From Cellvibrio fontiphilus (lineage in GTDB: Bacteria; Pseudomonadota; Gammaproteobacteria; Pseudomonadales; Cellvibrionaceae), in assembly GCF_035317345.1 (NCBI RefSeq), contig NZ_JAYKTU010000008.1: 64,000 nucleotides of DNA; one strand, written 5' to 3'. Made by a program: the position numbers and the translations under genes. The notes below the pieces were generated by a model that ran no database searches, was not told where the DNA came from, and was given only the letters and a program-made list of their open reading frames with translations. This document shows, one piece after another, positions 1 to 8,826 of this stretch (position 1 is its first letter; the number at the start of each line of letters is the position of its first letter).

Positions 1-370
1 TTTTGCTGGCTTTGGCGGGTTTATCGCCGCGGGTAGAAATCAGCGATACATCGACCGATGGCAAACGCACCTCCTCGCCGCGCTCGCGGCTCTCCACATA
101 ATGCAGTGCATCTTTCACCGCTTGGGAGACTTTATTCGCTATTTCCACCATGTCTTGCGGCGACATAAAAAAAGTCATGTCAACATCGTGGCGAATGTAA
201 CGCGGGGGCAATCGGTTTAGGGCAACACAGGCCACATCTGCCAGAAAATCCCGGTCGCCCTGCTGAACCCGCTCACTCTGGTCGTACACCTCCTGCACCA
301 CTAAACGCTCGTAGTAGTTATGCAGGAAATCCACTTCATCTTCCAAAATATAGGGGCGGCTGGTTAGCAT
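1..370 (-). CDS. ComFB-family protein (partial, C-terminus off the left edge)
   Basis: The minus-strand frame opens with ATG at 368-370 and stays open to the window edge (123 codons, no stop), so the 3' end is missing. The protein has an acidic N-terminus (MLTSRPYILEDEVDFLHNYY) and a central segment with the pattern DVACVALNRLPPRYIRHDVD. That pattern resembles the conserved core of the late-competence ComFB family, where an Asp-x-x-Ala-x-Ala-Leu-Asn stretch precedes Leu-Pro-Pro-Arg-Tyr. ComFB proteins are small, mostly uncharacterised, and often carried by environmental bacteria with no proven role in DNA uptake. The visible tail is basic and lysine-rich. The family call is from motif recognition; a role in competence is not implied. 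Confidence 0.7.
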   Translation of the reverse strand, partial: MLTSRPYILEDEVDFLHNYYERLVVQEVYDQSERVQQGDRDFLADVACVALNRLPPRYIRHDVDMTFFMSPQDMVEIANKVSQAVKDALHYVESRERGEEVRLPSVDVSLISTRGDKPAKASK

Positions 371-431
371 GGTGTTACCTCTCTTGTTGGGATGTTTGAG
401 AGTATAGACTCTGATCCAGCGGGTGCCTGAC

Positions 432-2471
432 TCACTTATTCTTTATCAGTTTCCGAATCAGGAAGCGTGCCGGGTTAAGGGAATTGGCCAGGTCGCGCGG
501 CATGGGTGGAATTTCGTGATTGATCTGCGCGGCAAGGAGTTCAGCGCACAGCGGTGTGTAGGCCAAGCCGCGCGAGCCGTGGCCGACATTGATAAATAAA
601 TTCTGATGATAACAACCCGGTAAATGCACGGGCGCGCGCGCGTTCTTGCGCAACGCGGCGAACCTTTCCTGCATGGCCTTGTCGTCAGCCACGGGGCCAA
701 CCAATGGTAGATAATCTGGCAGGCTGCAGCGAAAAGCCACGCGACCTGGCAGTTGATCCACCGCAAGCTGCTGCCAATCGCCATAAATACTTGCCAGCGG
801 CGTGTGAAGGTTGTCCACATTGGTTTGATGGTCTGCCGCGCGTAAGTGTTGTGCTTCATCCTGCAAGTTAAAGGTTGCACCCGTGCAATGTGCCGCTTCT
901 TCTGCCGGTGCGATATAACCCTCGCTACAAATCACCGTCGCCAATGCCTGACTTTTGGCTGTTACAGGCAAGTAAGTAATTTGCCCGCGAATGGATTTAA
1001 GTGGCAACTCTTGTGTCTGTTCGAACGTTTTGGCATCGCGGGCATTGGCGATAACCGCAACGGCTGCGCGCGCGACTGGTTCGCCTTGAGTGGTGCAAAC
1101 TTGCCACTGCTCCTGCTTGCGTTCCAGTTGCATGACCTGGGTGTGATTGATCACTTGAATAGCAGGATGATCCACCAGTTGCTCACACAAACGGCGTGGG
1201 TTAATCCAGCCTGCGTGTGGAAAATATAAGCCTGCATGATGCAATGGTACACGCGCAATCTCACTTGCTTGCTCAGCCGACACAAACTCCACCAGCGGGC
1301 TCGCCTGGACAAAACGCTCGTGCAGGTGTTCGTGTAATTGCTGTTCAGATTCGCAATGCGCCAGCTGCAGCACACCGCAGCGAGCGCCGATTGTTGGCCA
1401 GCGTGTTTGATAAAACCCCAGCGCAAATTGCAGGGCGCTCAAATTAAATTCGGCTTGGGCTTCCTGCTTGTGCGAGAGCTTCGCGTAAAGCACACCCTGC
1501 GGGTTGCCTGAAGCCTCCTGCGCAAGCTGCGAGTGACGCTCAATGAGTGTGACCTGCCAGCCGCGTTCAGCCAGTGCGCGGGCGCTGGTACAGCCCGCCA
1601 AACCACCGCCAATAATCACTGCTGTTTTACTGGCGGGTGTTTGGTGCTCGCAAATGCTCCAGGGCACTGGAAAAGGTGAGTAACTGCGCATCAGTGCCAG
1701 CTCGGAAACCGGCGTGACAAACGCCATGGTTTGCTCAGCTTTTACCATCTCGCGTTTGCGCCCAAAGCCGGGCACTTTTTGGATGGTAAAACCGGCGAGT
1801 TTCAGCCCCTGTTTTACTATGCCTGCTGCGCTGAAAGTGGCAGCAGTCGTTCCCGGTTTGCTCAATTGTGCGATGGCAATAAATAACTCGTCGCTCCACA
1901 TTTGCGGATTTTTACTGGGAGCAAAACCGTCTAAAAACCAGGCGTCTATCTTGGCGCCACGGTCGGCAAAAAGTGGGTGAGTACTGGCGAGTAATTGTTT
2001 GAAACCAATGGCGGCATCGTTAATTATCAGCGTGAGATTAATTCGCCCTTGCATGAACCTCAGGCGATGAATGCCGGTACCAACAAACACCGGATAAGTG
2101 GCGATAAGTTGTGCCGCCAGACCTTCAAGGCTTGGCCAAAGTGCGAGTGCGCGCTGTAAGTCATTTTTATTGAGCGGAAATTTTTCTACCGTCACAAAAT
2201 GTAATTGCGCAGTGGCAGGCGCCGTTTGCAACCACAATTCCCAAGCGGCTAAAAAATTCAAACCCGAGCCAAAACCGGTTTCGGCGATGGTGAATTTGTC
2301 GCCGGCGCTTAACGCGCGCCAGCGTTCAGGTAATTGGTTGTGCTGCAGAAATACATGGCGAGTTTCTTCCAGCCCATTGGCGCGGGAAAAATACACATCG
2401 CCAAATTCACTGGAAAGCGGTTGGCCTTGTTCATCCCACTCCAGCCGGGCGTGATGAATGCTGTCGCTCAC
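432..2471 (-). CDS. mnmC: Bifunctional tRNA 5-methylaminomethyl-2-thiouridine biosynthesis protein MnmC
   Basis: MnmC completes the mnm5s2U34 wobble modification of tRNA. The C-terminal FAD oxidoreductase (MnmC1) removes the carboxymethyl group and the N-terminal SAM methyltransferase (MnmC2) methylates the product. The N-terminal half shows a SAM-site ETGFGSGLN (about residues 64-72) and the DUF752-type DGFAPSKNPQMW block (about 181-192). A dinucleotide-binding VIIGGGLAG follows at about 285-293, and a C-terminal GHGSRG block completes the FAD domain. I chose GTG at 2469-2471 because it overlaps the fldB stop as GTGA, the usual coupling arrangement; an in-frame ATG at 2501 would add ten residues inside fldB. 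Length is about 679 aa, normal for the fused enzyme. It is last in a trmL-mioC-fldB-mnmC run. Confidence 0.95.
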   Translation of the reverse strand: MSDSIHHARLEWDEQGQPLSSEFGDVYFSRANGLEETRHVFLQHNQLPERWRALSAGDKFTIAETGFGSGLNFLAAWELWLQTAPATAQLHFVTVEKFPLNKNDLQRALALWPSLEGLAAQLIATYPVFVGTGIHRLRFMQGRINLTLIINDAAIGFKQLLASTHPLFADRGAKIDAWFLDGFAPSKNPQMWSDELFIAIAQLSKPGTTAATFSAAGIVKQGLKLAGFTIQKVPGFGRKREMVKAEQTMAFVTPVSELALMRSYSPFPVPWSICEHQTPASKTAVIIGGGLAGCTSARALAERGWQVTLIERHSQLAQEASGNPQGVLYAKLSHKQEAQAEFNLSALQFALGFYQTRWPTIGARCGVLQLAHCESEQQLHEHLHERFVQASPLVEFVSAEQASEIARVPLHHAGLYFPHAGWINPRRLCEQLVDHPAIQVINHTQVMQLERKQEQWQVCTTQGEPVARAAVAVIANARDAKTFEQTQELPLKSIRGQITYLPVTAKSQALATVICSEGYIAPAEEAAHCTGATFNLQDEAQHLRAADHQTNVDNLHTPLASIYGDWQQLAVDQLPGRVAFRCSLPDYLPLVGPVADDKAMQERFAALRKNARAPVHLPGCYHQNLFINVGHGSRGLAYTPLCAELLAAQINHEIPPMPRDLANSLNPARFLIRKLIKNK

Positions 2472-3004
2472 AAGCCAAACTCGCGCAGGATTTGTTCGCA
2501 CCAGGTATTGATGCGTGCTTCGCTTAAGTTAAATTCATTCTCTTCGTCCAGCGCCAAACCCACAAAATAATTGCCATCGGGTGTGAGCGCCTTGGAGCCT
2601 TCAAATTCATAACCGGCGCGCGGCCAGTAACCGCAGGGTGTTGCACCGCGATGCACCAATTTGCTGTGCAAATAGCCCATAGCATCCAAAAACCACTCGG
2701 GGTAGCCCACTTGGTCGCCTAATCCGTAAATAGCAATTTTTTTACCGGAAAAATCCAGCTCGTCCAGGTCGTCCCAAATTTCTTCCCAGTGTTCTTGCAG
2801 CTCACCATAGTCCCAGGTGGGAATACCAAAAATCAGGTAATTGTAAAATTGGGTTTGTACTATGGGGGTGTCGGCGATATTAAAAAAATCCACACACTCT
2901 TCGCCTTGCAGTTGTTGTACAACCTTGCGGATTTTTTCGCCCGCCATTTCGGTATAGCAGGTAGAGCTGCCGTAAAACAGGCCTATGGTTTTGGATTCAC
3001 TCAT
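2468..3004 (-). CDS. fldB: Flavodoxin, FldB type
   Basis: A long-chain flavodoxin of 178 aa. The FMN phosphate loop GSSTCYTE lies at residues 12-19. The isoalloxazine-binding segments IPTWDYGELQ and YGLGDQVGYPEWF follow, and the C-terminus carries the FVGLALDEEN and WCEQIL blocks typical of FldB. It is a cytoplasmic one-electron carrier using FMN. The stop overlaps the GTG start of mnmC by 4 nt, which suggests translational coupling. A second, MioC-like flavodoxin lies just upstream. Which reductase or partner it serves cannot be read from the sequence. Confidence 0.95.
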   Translation of the reverse strand: MSESKTIGLFYGSSTCYTEMAGEKIRKVVQQLQGEECVDFFNIADTPIVQTQFYNYLIFGIPTWDYGELQEHWEEIWDDLDELDFSGKKIAIYGLGDQVGYPEWFLDAMGYLHSKLVHRGATPCGYWPRAGYEFEGSKALTPDGNYFVGLALDEENEFNLSEARINTWCEQILREFGL

Positions 3005-3064
3005 AAAAATTCTTTACCGGATTAATCGCACGCAAACAACAACTACTCAAGGCAAGCTGGTGAT

Positions 3065-3511
3065 TCAGAGCAGGCTGGCCCAGTGTTTTACCCAGTCGCG
3101 CGCCAGTGTGGCCGCATCATCGCCGCTGCTTGCGTCCAGAACGAGTGGCTCCCCAATGCGCTGCGCACCTAAATCTTCAAAGGCGGCCACCAACATTACA
3201 CCTGCTTCATTGAATGTGGTGTAACAGCTATCGGCTAGGTTGATAGCACCAAAACGACGGCCACTAATACGCGGGTAGTCGCGGGTCAGATGTAAATAGA
3301 GCGGTTGGATATTATCCGGCAGTTCACCGGAGCCGGTATTGGAGTGACATAACAAAATGATTTCGCTTGGGTCGCGTGCCAGATCTTCGGCGCGGGCATA
3401 AGTGTTAAGGCTGACTTCATGGCCAAGGGCGCGAAGTTCATCGGCCACTAATTCGCCCACTTGTTCGGCGCCGCCATAAACACTGCCAATAAAAATCTGG
3501 ATTTTGCTCAT
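3065..3511 (-). CDS. mioC: MioC-like short flavodoxin
   Basis: This 148-aa flavodoxin-fold protein has an FMN P-loop variant, GSVYGGAEQV (residues 9-18), a second FMN loop around HSNTGSGELPDN, and an INLADSCYTTF segment. MioC in E. coli is an FMN protein required for biotin synthase activity in vitro. The protein keeps the short-chain architecture, without the extra loop seen in the neighbouring FldB. It lies between trmL and fldB on the same strand with short gaps (35 and 60 nt) and is probably co-transcribed. The exact orthology to mioC is likely but not certain, because many gammaproteobacteria carry several short flavodoxins. Confidence 0.8.
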   Translation of the reverse strand: MSKIQIFIGSVYGGAEQVGELVADELRALGHEVSLNTYARAEDLARDPSEIILLCHSNTGSGELPDNIQPLYLHLTRDYPRISGRRFGAINLADSCYTTFNEAGVMLVAAFEDLGAQRIGEPLVLDASSGDDAATLARDWVKHWASLL

Positions 3512-3546
3512 CGAATCCTCGCGATTATTAATTGATCAATCAAAAA

Positions 3547-4011
3547 TTATTGTGCGCCAGCATAACCCAACTGACGCCAGGCTTCATAAACCATTACGGC
3601 AACCGCATTGGATAAGTTCATGCTTCTACTATTTGCGGTCATAGGGATGCGCAACACCTGAGCGCTTGGCAGGGATTCGCGAATCTCCGCTGGCAAGCCG
3701 CGCGATTCAGGGCCGAACAATAAATAATCACCTGCCTGAAATTGTGTATCACTGTGGCACTGGGTGCCCTTGGTACTCAGGGCAAAAATACGTGTAGGTT
3801 GTTGTTGATCGAGGAAGGCTTGCCAGCTTTTATGAAGCTGCACATCCTGTGTTTCGGCATAGTCCATGCCTGCACGGATTACACTTTTTTCATCCAATTT
3901 AAAGCCTAATGGTTCAATTAAATGCAACTGGCAGCCAGTGTTGGCTGCAAGGCGAATAATGTTGCCGGTATTAGGAGGAATTTCTGGCTCAAAAAGAACT
4001 ATGTGCAGCAT
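3547..4011 (-). CDS. trmL: tRNA (cytidine(34)-2'-O)-methyltransferase TrmL
   Basis: A SPOUT-class (SpoU) methyltransferase of 154 aa that 2'-O-methylates the wobble nucleotide of tRNA-Leu isoacceptors using SAM. Visible family motifs are NTGNIIRLAANTG (residues 14-26), LFGPESRGLP in the middle, and the knot-forming MNLSNAVAVMVYEAWRQ near the C-terminus. Length matches E. coli TrmL. It is the first gene of the minus-strand run and is divergent from the MSHA locus across a 224-nt gap. Both ends of the run (trmL and mnmC) encode tRNA wobble-base enzymes. Confidence 0.95.
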   Translation of the reverse strand: MLHIVLFEPEIPPNTGNIIRLAANTGCQLHLIEPLGFKLDEKSVIRAGMDYAETQDVQLHKSWQAFLDQQQPTRIFALSTKGTQCHSDTQFQAGDYLLFGPESRGLPAEIRESLPSAQVLRIPMTANSRSMNLSNAVAVMVYEAWRQLGYAGAQ

Positions 4012-4184
4012 TTGGCGTTTTCTACCTTTATAGTCTATGTTCTCTGTTAAACGTTATGTTTTTGGCGCTAATTATAAACAAGAGTTATTAGCTACCAGCG
4101 TTTGGTTTTGTTGTTAACAGCGTGTGTGATGACCGGCATTGTAATGAAAGTGCGGTTTCAAAAGGATTTTTTAGCATCAGTGAG

Positions 4185-4205
4185 CTGGCGCTATAAAAGC
4201 GCCAG
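4185..4205 (+). promoter_or_regulatory. Hairpin in the mshI leader
   Basis: CTGGCGCT (4185-4192) and AGCGCCAG (4198-4205) form a perfect 8-bp GC-rich stem with a 5-nt loop, 30 nt before the proposed mshI start. No T-run follows, so it is not an intrinsic terminator for the plus strand. It may affect translation or stability of the MSHA transcript. That role is inference. Confidence 0.4.
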
Positions 4206-4235
4206 AACGAAAAATCTGGCATCGAGAACTCCGAT

Positions 4236-5189
4236 TTGAAGTCGATTGTAGAAAAAATAAACACCTTGCTGCCCAGCGGCAAGCGTGCCAATCAAACGCT
4301 GGGTGTTGAATTCAGCACCGAGGGTGTGGCTGTCGCGCAAGTTCAGCGCCATGCTTCACAACAGCCTTTATTGACCCACTGCGAATTTATTCCCGCGGAA
4401 CCCGGTGTAAATCTGGCAGAGTTGTTGCGAGCGCGCTTATTCAAATTAGGTGTGCAAACGGTGCCGGCTAATCTGGTGATGAGTGCTGGCAGCTACCAAC
4501 TGATTTTAGGTGAAGCCCCCAAAGTACCTGCCGAAGAGTTGGCTGAAGCCCTGCGCTGGAGAGTGAAAGACCTGGTGCAATTTCCTATGGCCGATGCGAT
4601 TGTGGATGGCTTTTTACTGCCCGAAGATAGCGCACGCGGCACTAGCCGCATGGCCTACGCGGTAATTGCCCAGCGTTCAATTATCGAGCAGCAAGTGGCC
4701 AATGCCAAAATTGCCGGGCTGAATTTAAAAAATATTGATATCCCTGAGCTGGTGTTGCGCAATCTGGCCGAAACTTGTTGCGATACCAAACGCGGGATAG
4801 CGCTGGTAAAACTGCAGCAAGGCGGTGGGAGTTTGCATATTTTCCGCGAGGGGAATTTGTATCTCTCCCGCCAATTTTCTCTGGCTTATAACGCCGGTTT
4901 GTTAGATGACTTACCCGCTGAGGCTCTGGTATTGGAGTTGCAACGCTCGCTGGATTATTTCGAGCGGCAAATGCGTCAAGTACCACCCAGTCATATTTAC
5001 TTGTGTGGTGAAAATGTAACTGCCGACAAACTCACTCCCAGTATTCAAAATTCCATGGCCGTTTCCATTCAGTTGTTGGATCTGCATAACGGCTTGCAAA
5101 TTTCCAGCGCAATTGCCGAACACAATCTCGCGCTTTGTTTGAACGCTATAGGTGCTGCTTTGCGTCAAGATCAGGTAGGGCAGGGCTGA
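4236..5189 (+). CDS. mshI: MSHA biogenesis protein MshI (PilM-like)
   Basis: First gene of the MSHA locus, 317 aa. The sequence has the actin-fold pattern of PilM/MshI-type proteins: an N-terminal LGVEFSTEGVAVAQVQ strand pair, the segment LRWRVKDLVQFPMADAIVDGF, and a central region ending in LVLELQRSLDYFERQM, as in PilM homologues that dock PilN. It should act on the cytoplasmic side as part of the inner-membrane alignment subcomplex with MshI2, MshJ and MshK. No ATG precedes the conserved N-terminus; TTG at 4236 with a weak GAGAA about 9 nt upstream is the likeliest start. The stop is 1 nt before mshI2. Confidence 0.88.
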   Translation: MKSIVEKINTLLPSGKRANQTLGVEFSTEGVAVAQVQRHASQQPLLTHCEFIPAEPGVNLAELLRARLFKLGVQTVPANLVMSAGSYQLILGEAPKVPAEELAEALRWRVKDLVQFPMADAIVDGFLLPEDSARGTSRMAYAVIAQRSIIEQQVANAKIAGLNLKNIDIPELVLRNLAETCCDTKRGIALVKLQQGGGSLHIFREGNLYLSRQFSLAYNAGLLDDLPAEALVLELQRSLDYFERQMRQVPPSHIYLCGENVTADKLTPSIQNSMAVSIQLLDLHNGLQISSAIAEHNLALCLNAIGAALRQDQVGQG

Positions 5190-5190
5190 T

Positions 5191-5868
5191 ATGCAACAAA
5201 TCAATTTATACCTCCCTGAATTTCAACCCAATCGCGAGCCAATGCGCAGTGTTCATATGCTTTGGGGCTTGGTGTTATTTTTGGTGTTATTGGTAGTGTT
5301 TAGCTTGTACACAGCGAATGCCAATAAACAAAAGGTATTGGCGGTGGAAAATAGCCGGCAGCAACTGGAGGCAACCAAATCCCGCCTGACGGACTTGGAG
5401 CAGCAGCGGCCCCAACAAAATCTGGCACAGCTTGATGCTGAGATTGTTCGTTTGCAAAACGAGTTGCAGCGGCGCCAACAAATTCTTGGGGTGATTGCCG
5501 ATAAAAAATTAGGTAATAACAGCGGTTACTCTGCGCATCTTTATGCGCTGGGTGAACAATCTCTGGAGAGTATCAGTTTGCAAGCATTTTCCTTGCAGCA
5601 GGGCGGAGCTTATATTGAGTTTGCCGGCAAAACCCTGGCTGCGGATCAGGTTCCTTTTTATATCCAGCGATTGCGCACCCAACCTGCGTTTGCCGAAGCG
5701 TCTTTTGGCGTGTTGCGCATTACACCTGCATCATCTGGTGGAGCTTTTGACTTTTTTGTCGCCAGGGAAAATTCACGTAATTCTGCAGTAGCGGAAAAAA
5801 ATGCCGTGCAAATGCTGCTGGAATTAAATGAAAAATCAGCGACATCCACCGCAAGGGGGAGCAACTAA
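5191..5868 (+). CDS. mshI2: MSHA biogenesis protein MshI2 (PilN-like)
   Basis: A PilN-like protein of 225 aa. It has a short cytoplasmic N-terminus opening with QQINLYLPEF (the PilN-type motif that binds PilM), one transmembrane helix (about residues 22-42, LWGLVLFLVLLVVFSLY), a glutamine-rich coiled coil (about 45-100), and a periplasmic ferredoxin-like domain. It should pair with MshI in the cytoplasm and MshJ in the periplasm. It is tightly packed: start 1 nt after mshI, stop overlapping the mshJ ATG. The name follows Vibrio and Shewanella usage for the second small protein after MshI. Confidence 0.82.
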   Translation: MQQINLYLPEFQPNREPMRSVHMLWGLVLFLVLLVVFSLYTANANKQKVLAVENSRQQLEATKSRLTDLEQQRPQQNLAQLDAEIVRLQNELQRRQQILGVIADKKLGNNSGYSAHLYALGEQSLESISLQAFSLQQGGAYIEFAGKTLAADQVPFYIQRLRTQPAFAEASFGVLRITPASSGGAFDFFVARENSRNSAVAEKNAVQMLLELNEKSATSTARGSN

Positions 5869-6581
5869 TGCCAGCGGCGATACAAAAATTAATGGAGCAG
5901 ATTGACGCTCGTGTGCTGCGCGAACGCGTGCTGATTTTTCTCACCCTGCTGGCGGTGGTGTTTTTAATCTGGCAATTGCTGGTGCAATCGTCGATTGATA
6001 ACACCAGTAAATCACTGGAAGCCGAGCGCGCGAAAATTACCAAAGAACAGCAAGACCTGGAAACAAAAATTACTACGCTTAGCGTGGCGATGGCGAGCGA
6101 CCCCGCAATCGCAAAACGCAAAGAGATAGACAAGTTGCGCGTAGACATTAGCAAAGTAGAAGGGAACCTTGCTGGATTAGCGCAAGGTTTAATCAGTGCC
6201 GAGCAATTACCCAAAGTCTTGCAGGATGTACTGGCGCGCACCGCCAGTATTCAGCTCAGAGAGGTGCGCACCCTGCCAGTTACAGAATTGCAGTTATCTC
6301 CCCAGGCGGTTGTGGGGCAAACCAACAATGTCGGAGTGCAATCCGCCAGTTCTGCTGCTACCCAAACACCGGTTGCGGGCACCGGCGTTTACAAACACAG
6401 TGTGATTATTCGGGTTGCCGGTAGTTATCTGGAGCTGCTCAATTTATTGCGCGAGATTGAAGCCTTGGAATGGAAATTTTATTGGGAGTCGCTGGATTAC
6501 AGTGTTAAAAGTTATCCGAATGCGGAAATTGATATTGAAGTATTTACGCTGAGTTCAGAGGAGGGCTTGTTTGGTGTGTAG
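5868..6581 (+). CDS. mshJ: MSHA biogenesis protein MshJ (PilO-like)
   Basis: PilO-like protein of 237 aa. It has a short N-terminus, one transmembrane helix (about residues 23-41, VLIFLTLLAVVFLIWQLLV), an alanine/lysine-rich coiled coil to about residue 100, and a C-terminal periplasmic domain with the HSVIIRVAGSYLELLNLLREIE segment typical of PilO. It should form the periplasmic connection with MshI2 and MshK. The ATG overlaps the mshI2 stop by one base and the 3' end overlaps mshK by 11 nt, consistent with a single coupled operon. Confidence 0.85.
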   Translation: MPAAIQKLMEQIDARVLRERVLIFLTLLAVVFLIWQLLVQSSIDNTSKSLEAERAKITKEQQDLETKITTLSVAMASDPAIAKRKEIDKLRVDISKVEGNLAGLAQGLISAEQLPKVLQDVLARTASIQLREVRTLPVTELQLSPQAVVGQTNNVGVQSASSAATQTPVAGTGVYKHSVIIRVAGSYLELLNLLREIEALEWKFYWESLDYSVKSYPNAEIDIEVFTLSSEEGLFGV

Positions 6582-6996
6582 ATTTTTATTGAAAGCCCCG
6601 TGTTTTGTTTCCCCGGTCTTGTTTTCATCAGCGCTGGTTTTGCGTAACTCACTATTTTCTGTGCTGTTGCTACTGGCATGCACGGCAGCAGTGCATGCCG
6701 AGGATAATGTGGTTGCCGCAGCGCCAGGTGAAACCCTGCGCGACCCAACCAAACCCTTGGGGCACAGAGTGGCACCCCAAGGTCAACATAACTCCGCGTA
6801 CAACCTGAACTCCGTACTGATCAGCGCGCAGCGCAAACAGGCAGTTATTAATGGCGTGACGCTGCGTGAAGGGCAGGTCATTCCTGATTCTGGTGGCGTA
6901 ATTGTAAAACGCATTTCGCCCCAGACAGTGGTAGTACAACAGGGCGCAAAAACCTGGGCGCTGAGGCTTGCTCCCAGCGTTGTTATAAGACACTAA
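6571..6996 (+). CDS. mshK: MSHA biogenesis protein MshK (PilP-like)
   Basis: Small periplasmic protein of 141 aa or slightly less. A hydrophobic signal segment (LFSVLLLLACTAAVHA) precedes the mature region. The mature part opens with the PilP-type LRDPTKPLG and continues with LNSVLISAQRKQAVINGVTLREGQVI, the beta-sandwich found in PilP/GspC proteins that contact the secretin. Start is TTG at 6571 or GTG at 6574, inside the mshJ 3' end. It should link MshJ to the secretin MshL. The cleavage site is probably after the AVHA segment. Confidence 0.8.
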   Translation: MVCRFLLKAPCFVSPVLFSSALVLRNSLFSVLLLLACTAAVHAEDNVVAAAPGETLRDPTKPLGHRVAPQGQHNSAYNLNSVLISAQRKQAVINGVTLREGQVIPDSGGVIVKRISPQTVVVQQGAKTWALRLAPSVVIRH

Positions 6997-7022
6997 TTGA
7001 TTGCAAATTTGAGGCAGTGACA

Positions 7023-8792
7023 ATGTTCACCCACCCGGTTACGACTAAAAATCTTTTGACAACTTCGCTGTTATCTTTGGCGGTAATGTTGGCGGCCTGT
7101 TCCAGTAATAAAAATACGGATAAACGTTTATTAGTTGAAGAGGTGTTGGATAAAACCCGTGCAGAGCAAGCAGCGGCAGCCAACCTGCCGCGGCAGGTGC
7201 CGGCAGATGTGAATAAAGCGTTGCTGGCGAATCAATCACTCAATAATTCAAATTCAAAAGCAAATTACGATCGATTTGATGTATCGGTGCGCAATGTAAG
7301 TGCGCGGGATTTTTTCCTGGGTTTAGTCAATGGCACAGGTGTGAATGTAGTGGTTCATCCTGAAGTCACCGGGAGTGTTACCTTGGATCTGAAAAACGTC
7401 ACTGTGGATGATGTGCTCAGGGTAACACGCGATATTTATGGTTACGAATACCGTAAAGATCGTGGCATTTACACCATTTATGCAAATGCATTGCGCACCG
7501 AAGTATTTCAAATTAATTATTTGGATGTGCAGCGTGTAGGCGTGTCTGACACCAGTGTGACGATTGGGCGCGCACAAAGTTCAGGCAGTAACTCCAATAA
7601 CAGTGGCAATAATTCAGCTAGCAGCGGCGATGCAACTGATTTGTTGGGCATGGTGCAAAGTGCACAGCAACAGCGAAGTGGGCGGGGCTCAACGGGTTTA
7701 TCGCCAGGTTCGCGCGTGCAAACCATGAATCGTACCGATTTCTGGTCATCGCTGGAAAAAACAGTAACTTCCATTATTGGTGGTCAAACCGAAAACCGTA
7801 AAGTGATGGTCACTCCCCAGGCGGGCATGATTGTAGTGACCGCTATGCCTCACGAGTTGAGTGCAGTGCGTGATTTTCTGGAGCGCTCCGAATTAAGTGT
7901 TAAGCGTCAGGTGATTCTGGAAGCAAAAATTATTGAAGTGCGTTTAAACGAGGGTTTTGAAGCGGGCGTGAACTGGGGGGCGATTAGCGGACAAATGGGG
8001 TATACCTACTCCAGTGGCTCGGGACCTAGAACTATTAATAGCCAGCAGACGTTAACACTAGACGAAAATTATAATTTGCTCGGCGCGACTCGTAGTGATA
8101 GCGAGACTTATCAATTTGGCCCCGATAATTTATTCACCTCTGTTATTCAAGTTACTGACATTACCAAAATTTTATCGCTGTTGGAAACCCAAGGCTCAGT
8201 GCAAGTACTGTCCAGTCCACGTGTATCTACCGTAAATAATCAAAAAGCCATGATTCGTGTAGGTTCGGATGAATATTTTGTGACAGGCATTTCCAGTAAC
8301 CAAACTTCTAATGCGGCTACTACCACCTCTACACCCAATATTGAATTGTCATCTTTTTTTAGTGGTATTTCTTTGGATGTAACGCCGCAAATTTCTGATC
8401 GAGGTGAAGTTATTTTGCACATTCATCCTGTGGTCAGTGAAGTTACCGATCAACAAAAAATATTTACGGTGGGCAGTGAGGAGTTTGCACTACCTTTGGC
8501 GCTGCGCGGTGTACGTGAATCAGACAGTATCGTGAAAGCTGCTAATGGTCAGGTGATTGTATTGGGCGGGTTGATGACTGAGTCCACTAACAATGTGGAT
8601 GGCAAGCGCCCGCTGCTGGGGGATATCCCCGTGCTCAATGCATTATTCAAAACTAAAAACAAAGCCAAAAGTAAAACCGAGCTGGTAATCCTGTTACGCC
8701 CGATTGTGGTGGATGACAAAACCTGGGATGAACAGCTAACTGACGCGCAAAATTCCATGCGCACTATGGGCGATACCTACAGAGGCCAGTAG
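7023..8792 (+). CDS. mshL: MSHA outer-membrane secretin MshL
   Basis: Secretin of 589 aa forming the outer-membrane pore for the pilus. The N-terminus is a lipoprotein signal with LAAC lipobox. An N0/STN-type domain follows (about residues 75-145, FDVSVRNVSARDFFLGL), then a Ser/Asn/Gly-rich linker (about 180-225). The C-terminal secretin domain includes VTPQAGMIVVTAMPHEL, VQVLSSPRVSTVNNQKA and the late VIVLGGLMTES...PVLNALFK...ELVILLRPIV series. I preferred ATG 7023 over the in-frame GTG 7017 because GAGG (7011-7014) lies 8 nt upstream of the ATG. It follows mshK and precedes the ATPase gene mshM. Confidence 0.93.
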   Translation: MFTHPVTTKNLLTTSLLSLAVMLAACSSNKNTDKRLLVEEVLDKTRAEQAAAANLPRQVPADVNKALLANQSLNNSNSKANYDRFDVSVRNVSARDFFLGLVNGTGVNVVVHPEVTGSVTLDLKNVTVDDVLRVTRDIYGYEYRKDRGIYTIYANALRTEVFQINYLDVQRVGVSDTSVTIGRAQSSGSNSNNSGNNSASSGDATDLLGMVQSAQQQRSGRGSTGLSPGSRVQTMNRTDFWSSLEKTVTSIIGGQTENRKVMVTPQAGMIVVTAMPHELSAVRDFLERSELSVKRQVILEAKIIEVRLNEGFEAGVNWGAISGQMGYTYSSGSGPRTINSQQTLTLDENYNLLGATRSDSETYQFGPDNLFTSVIQVTDITKILSLLETQGSVQVLSSPRVSTVNNQKAMIRVGSDEYFVTGISSNQTSNAATTTSTPNIELSSFFSGISLDVTPQISDRGEVILHIHPVVSEVTDQQKIFTVGSEEFALPLALRGVRESDSIVKAANGQVIVLGGLMTESTNNVDGKRPLLGDIPVLNALFKTKNKAKSKTELVILLRPIVVDDKTWDEQLTDAQNSMRTMGDTYRGQ

Positions 8793-8826
8793 TAGTTAAC
8801 AGATCTACCAGGCAACGAGGTTTTAC

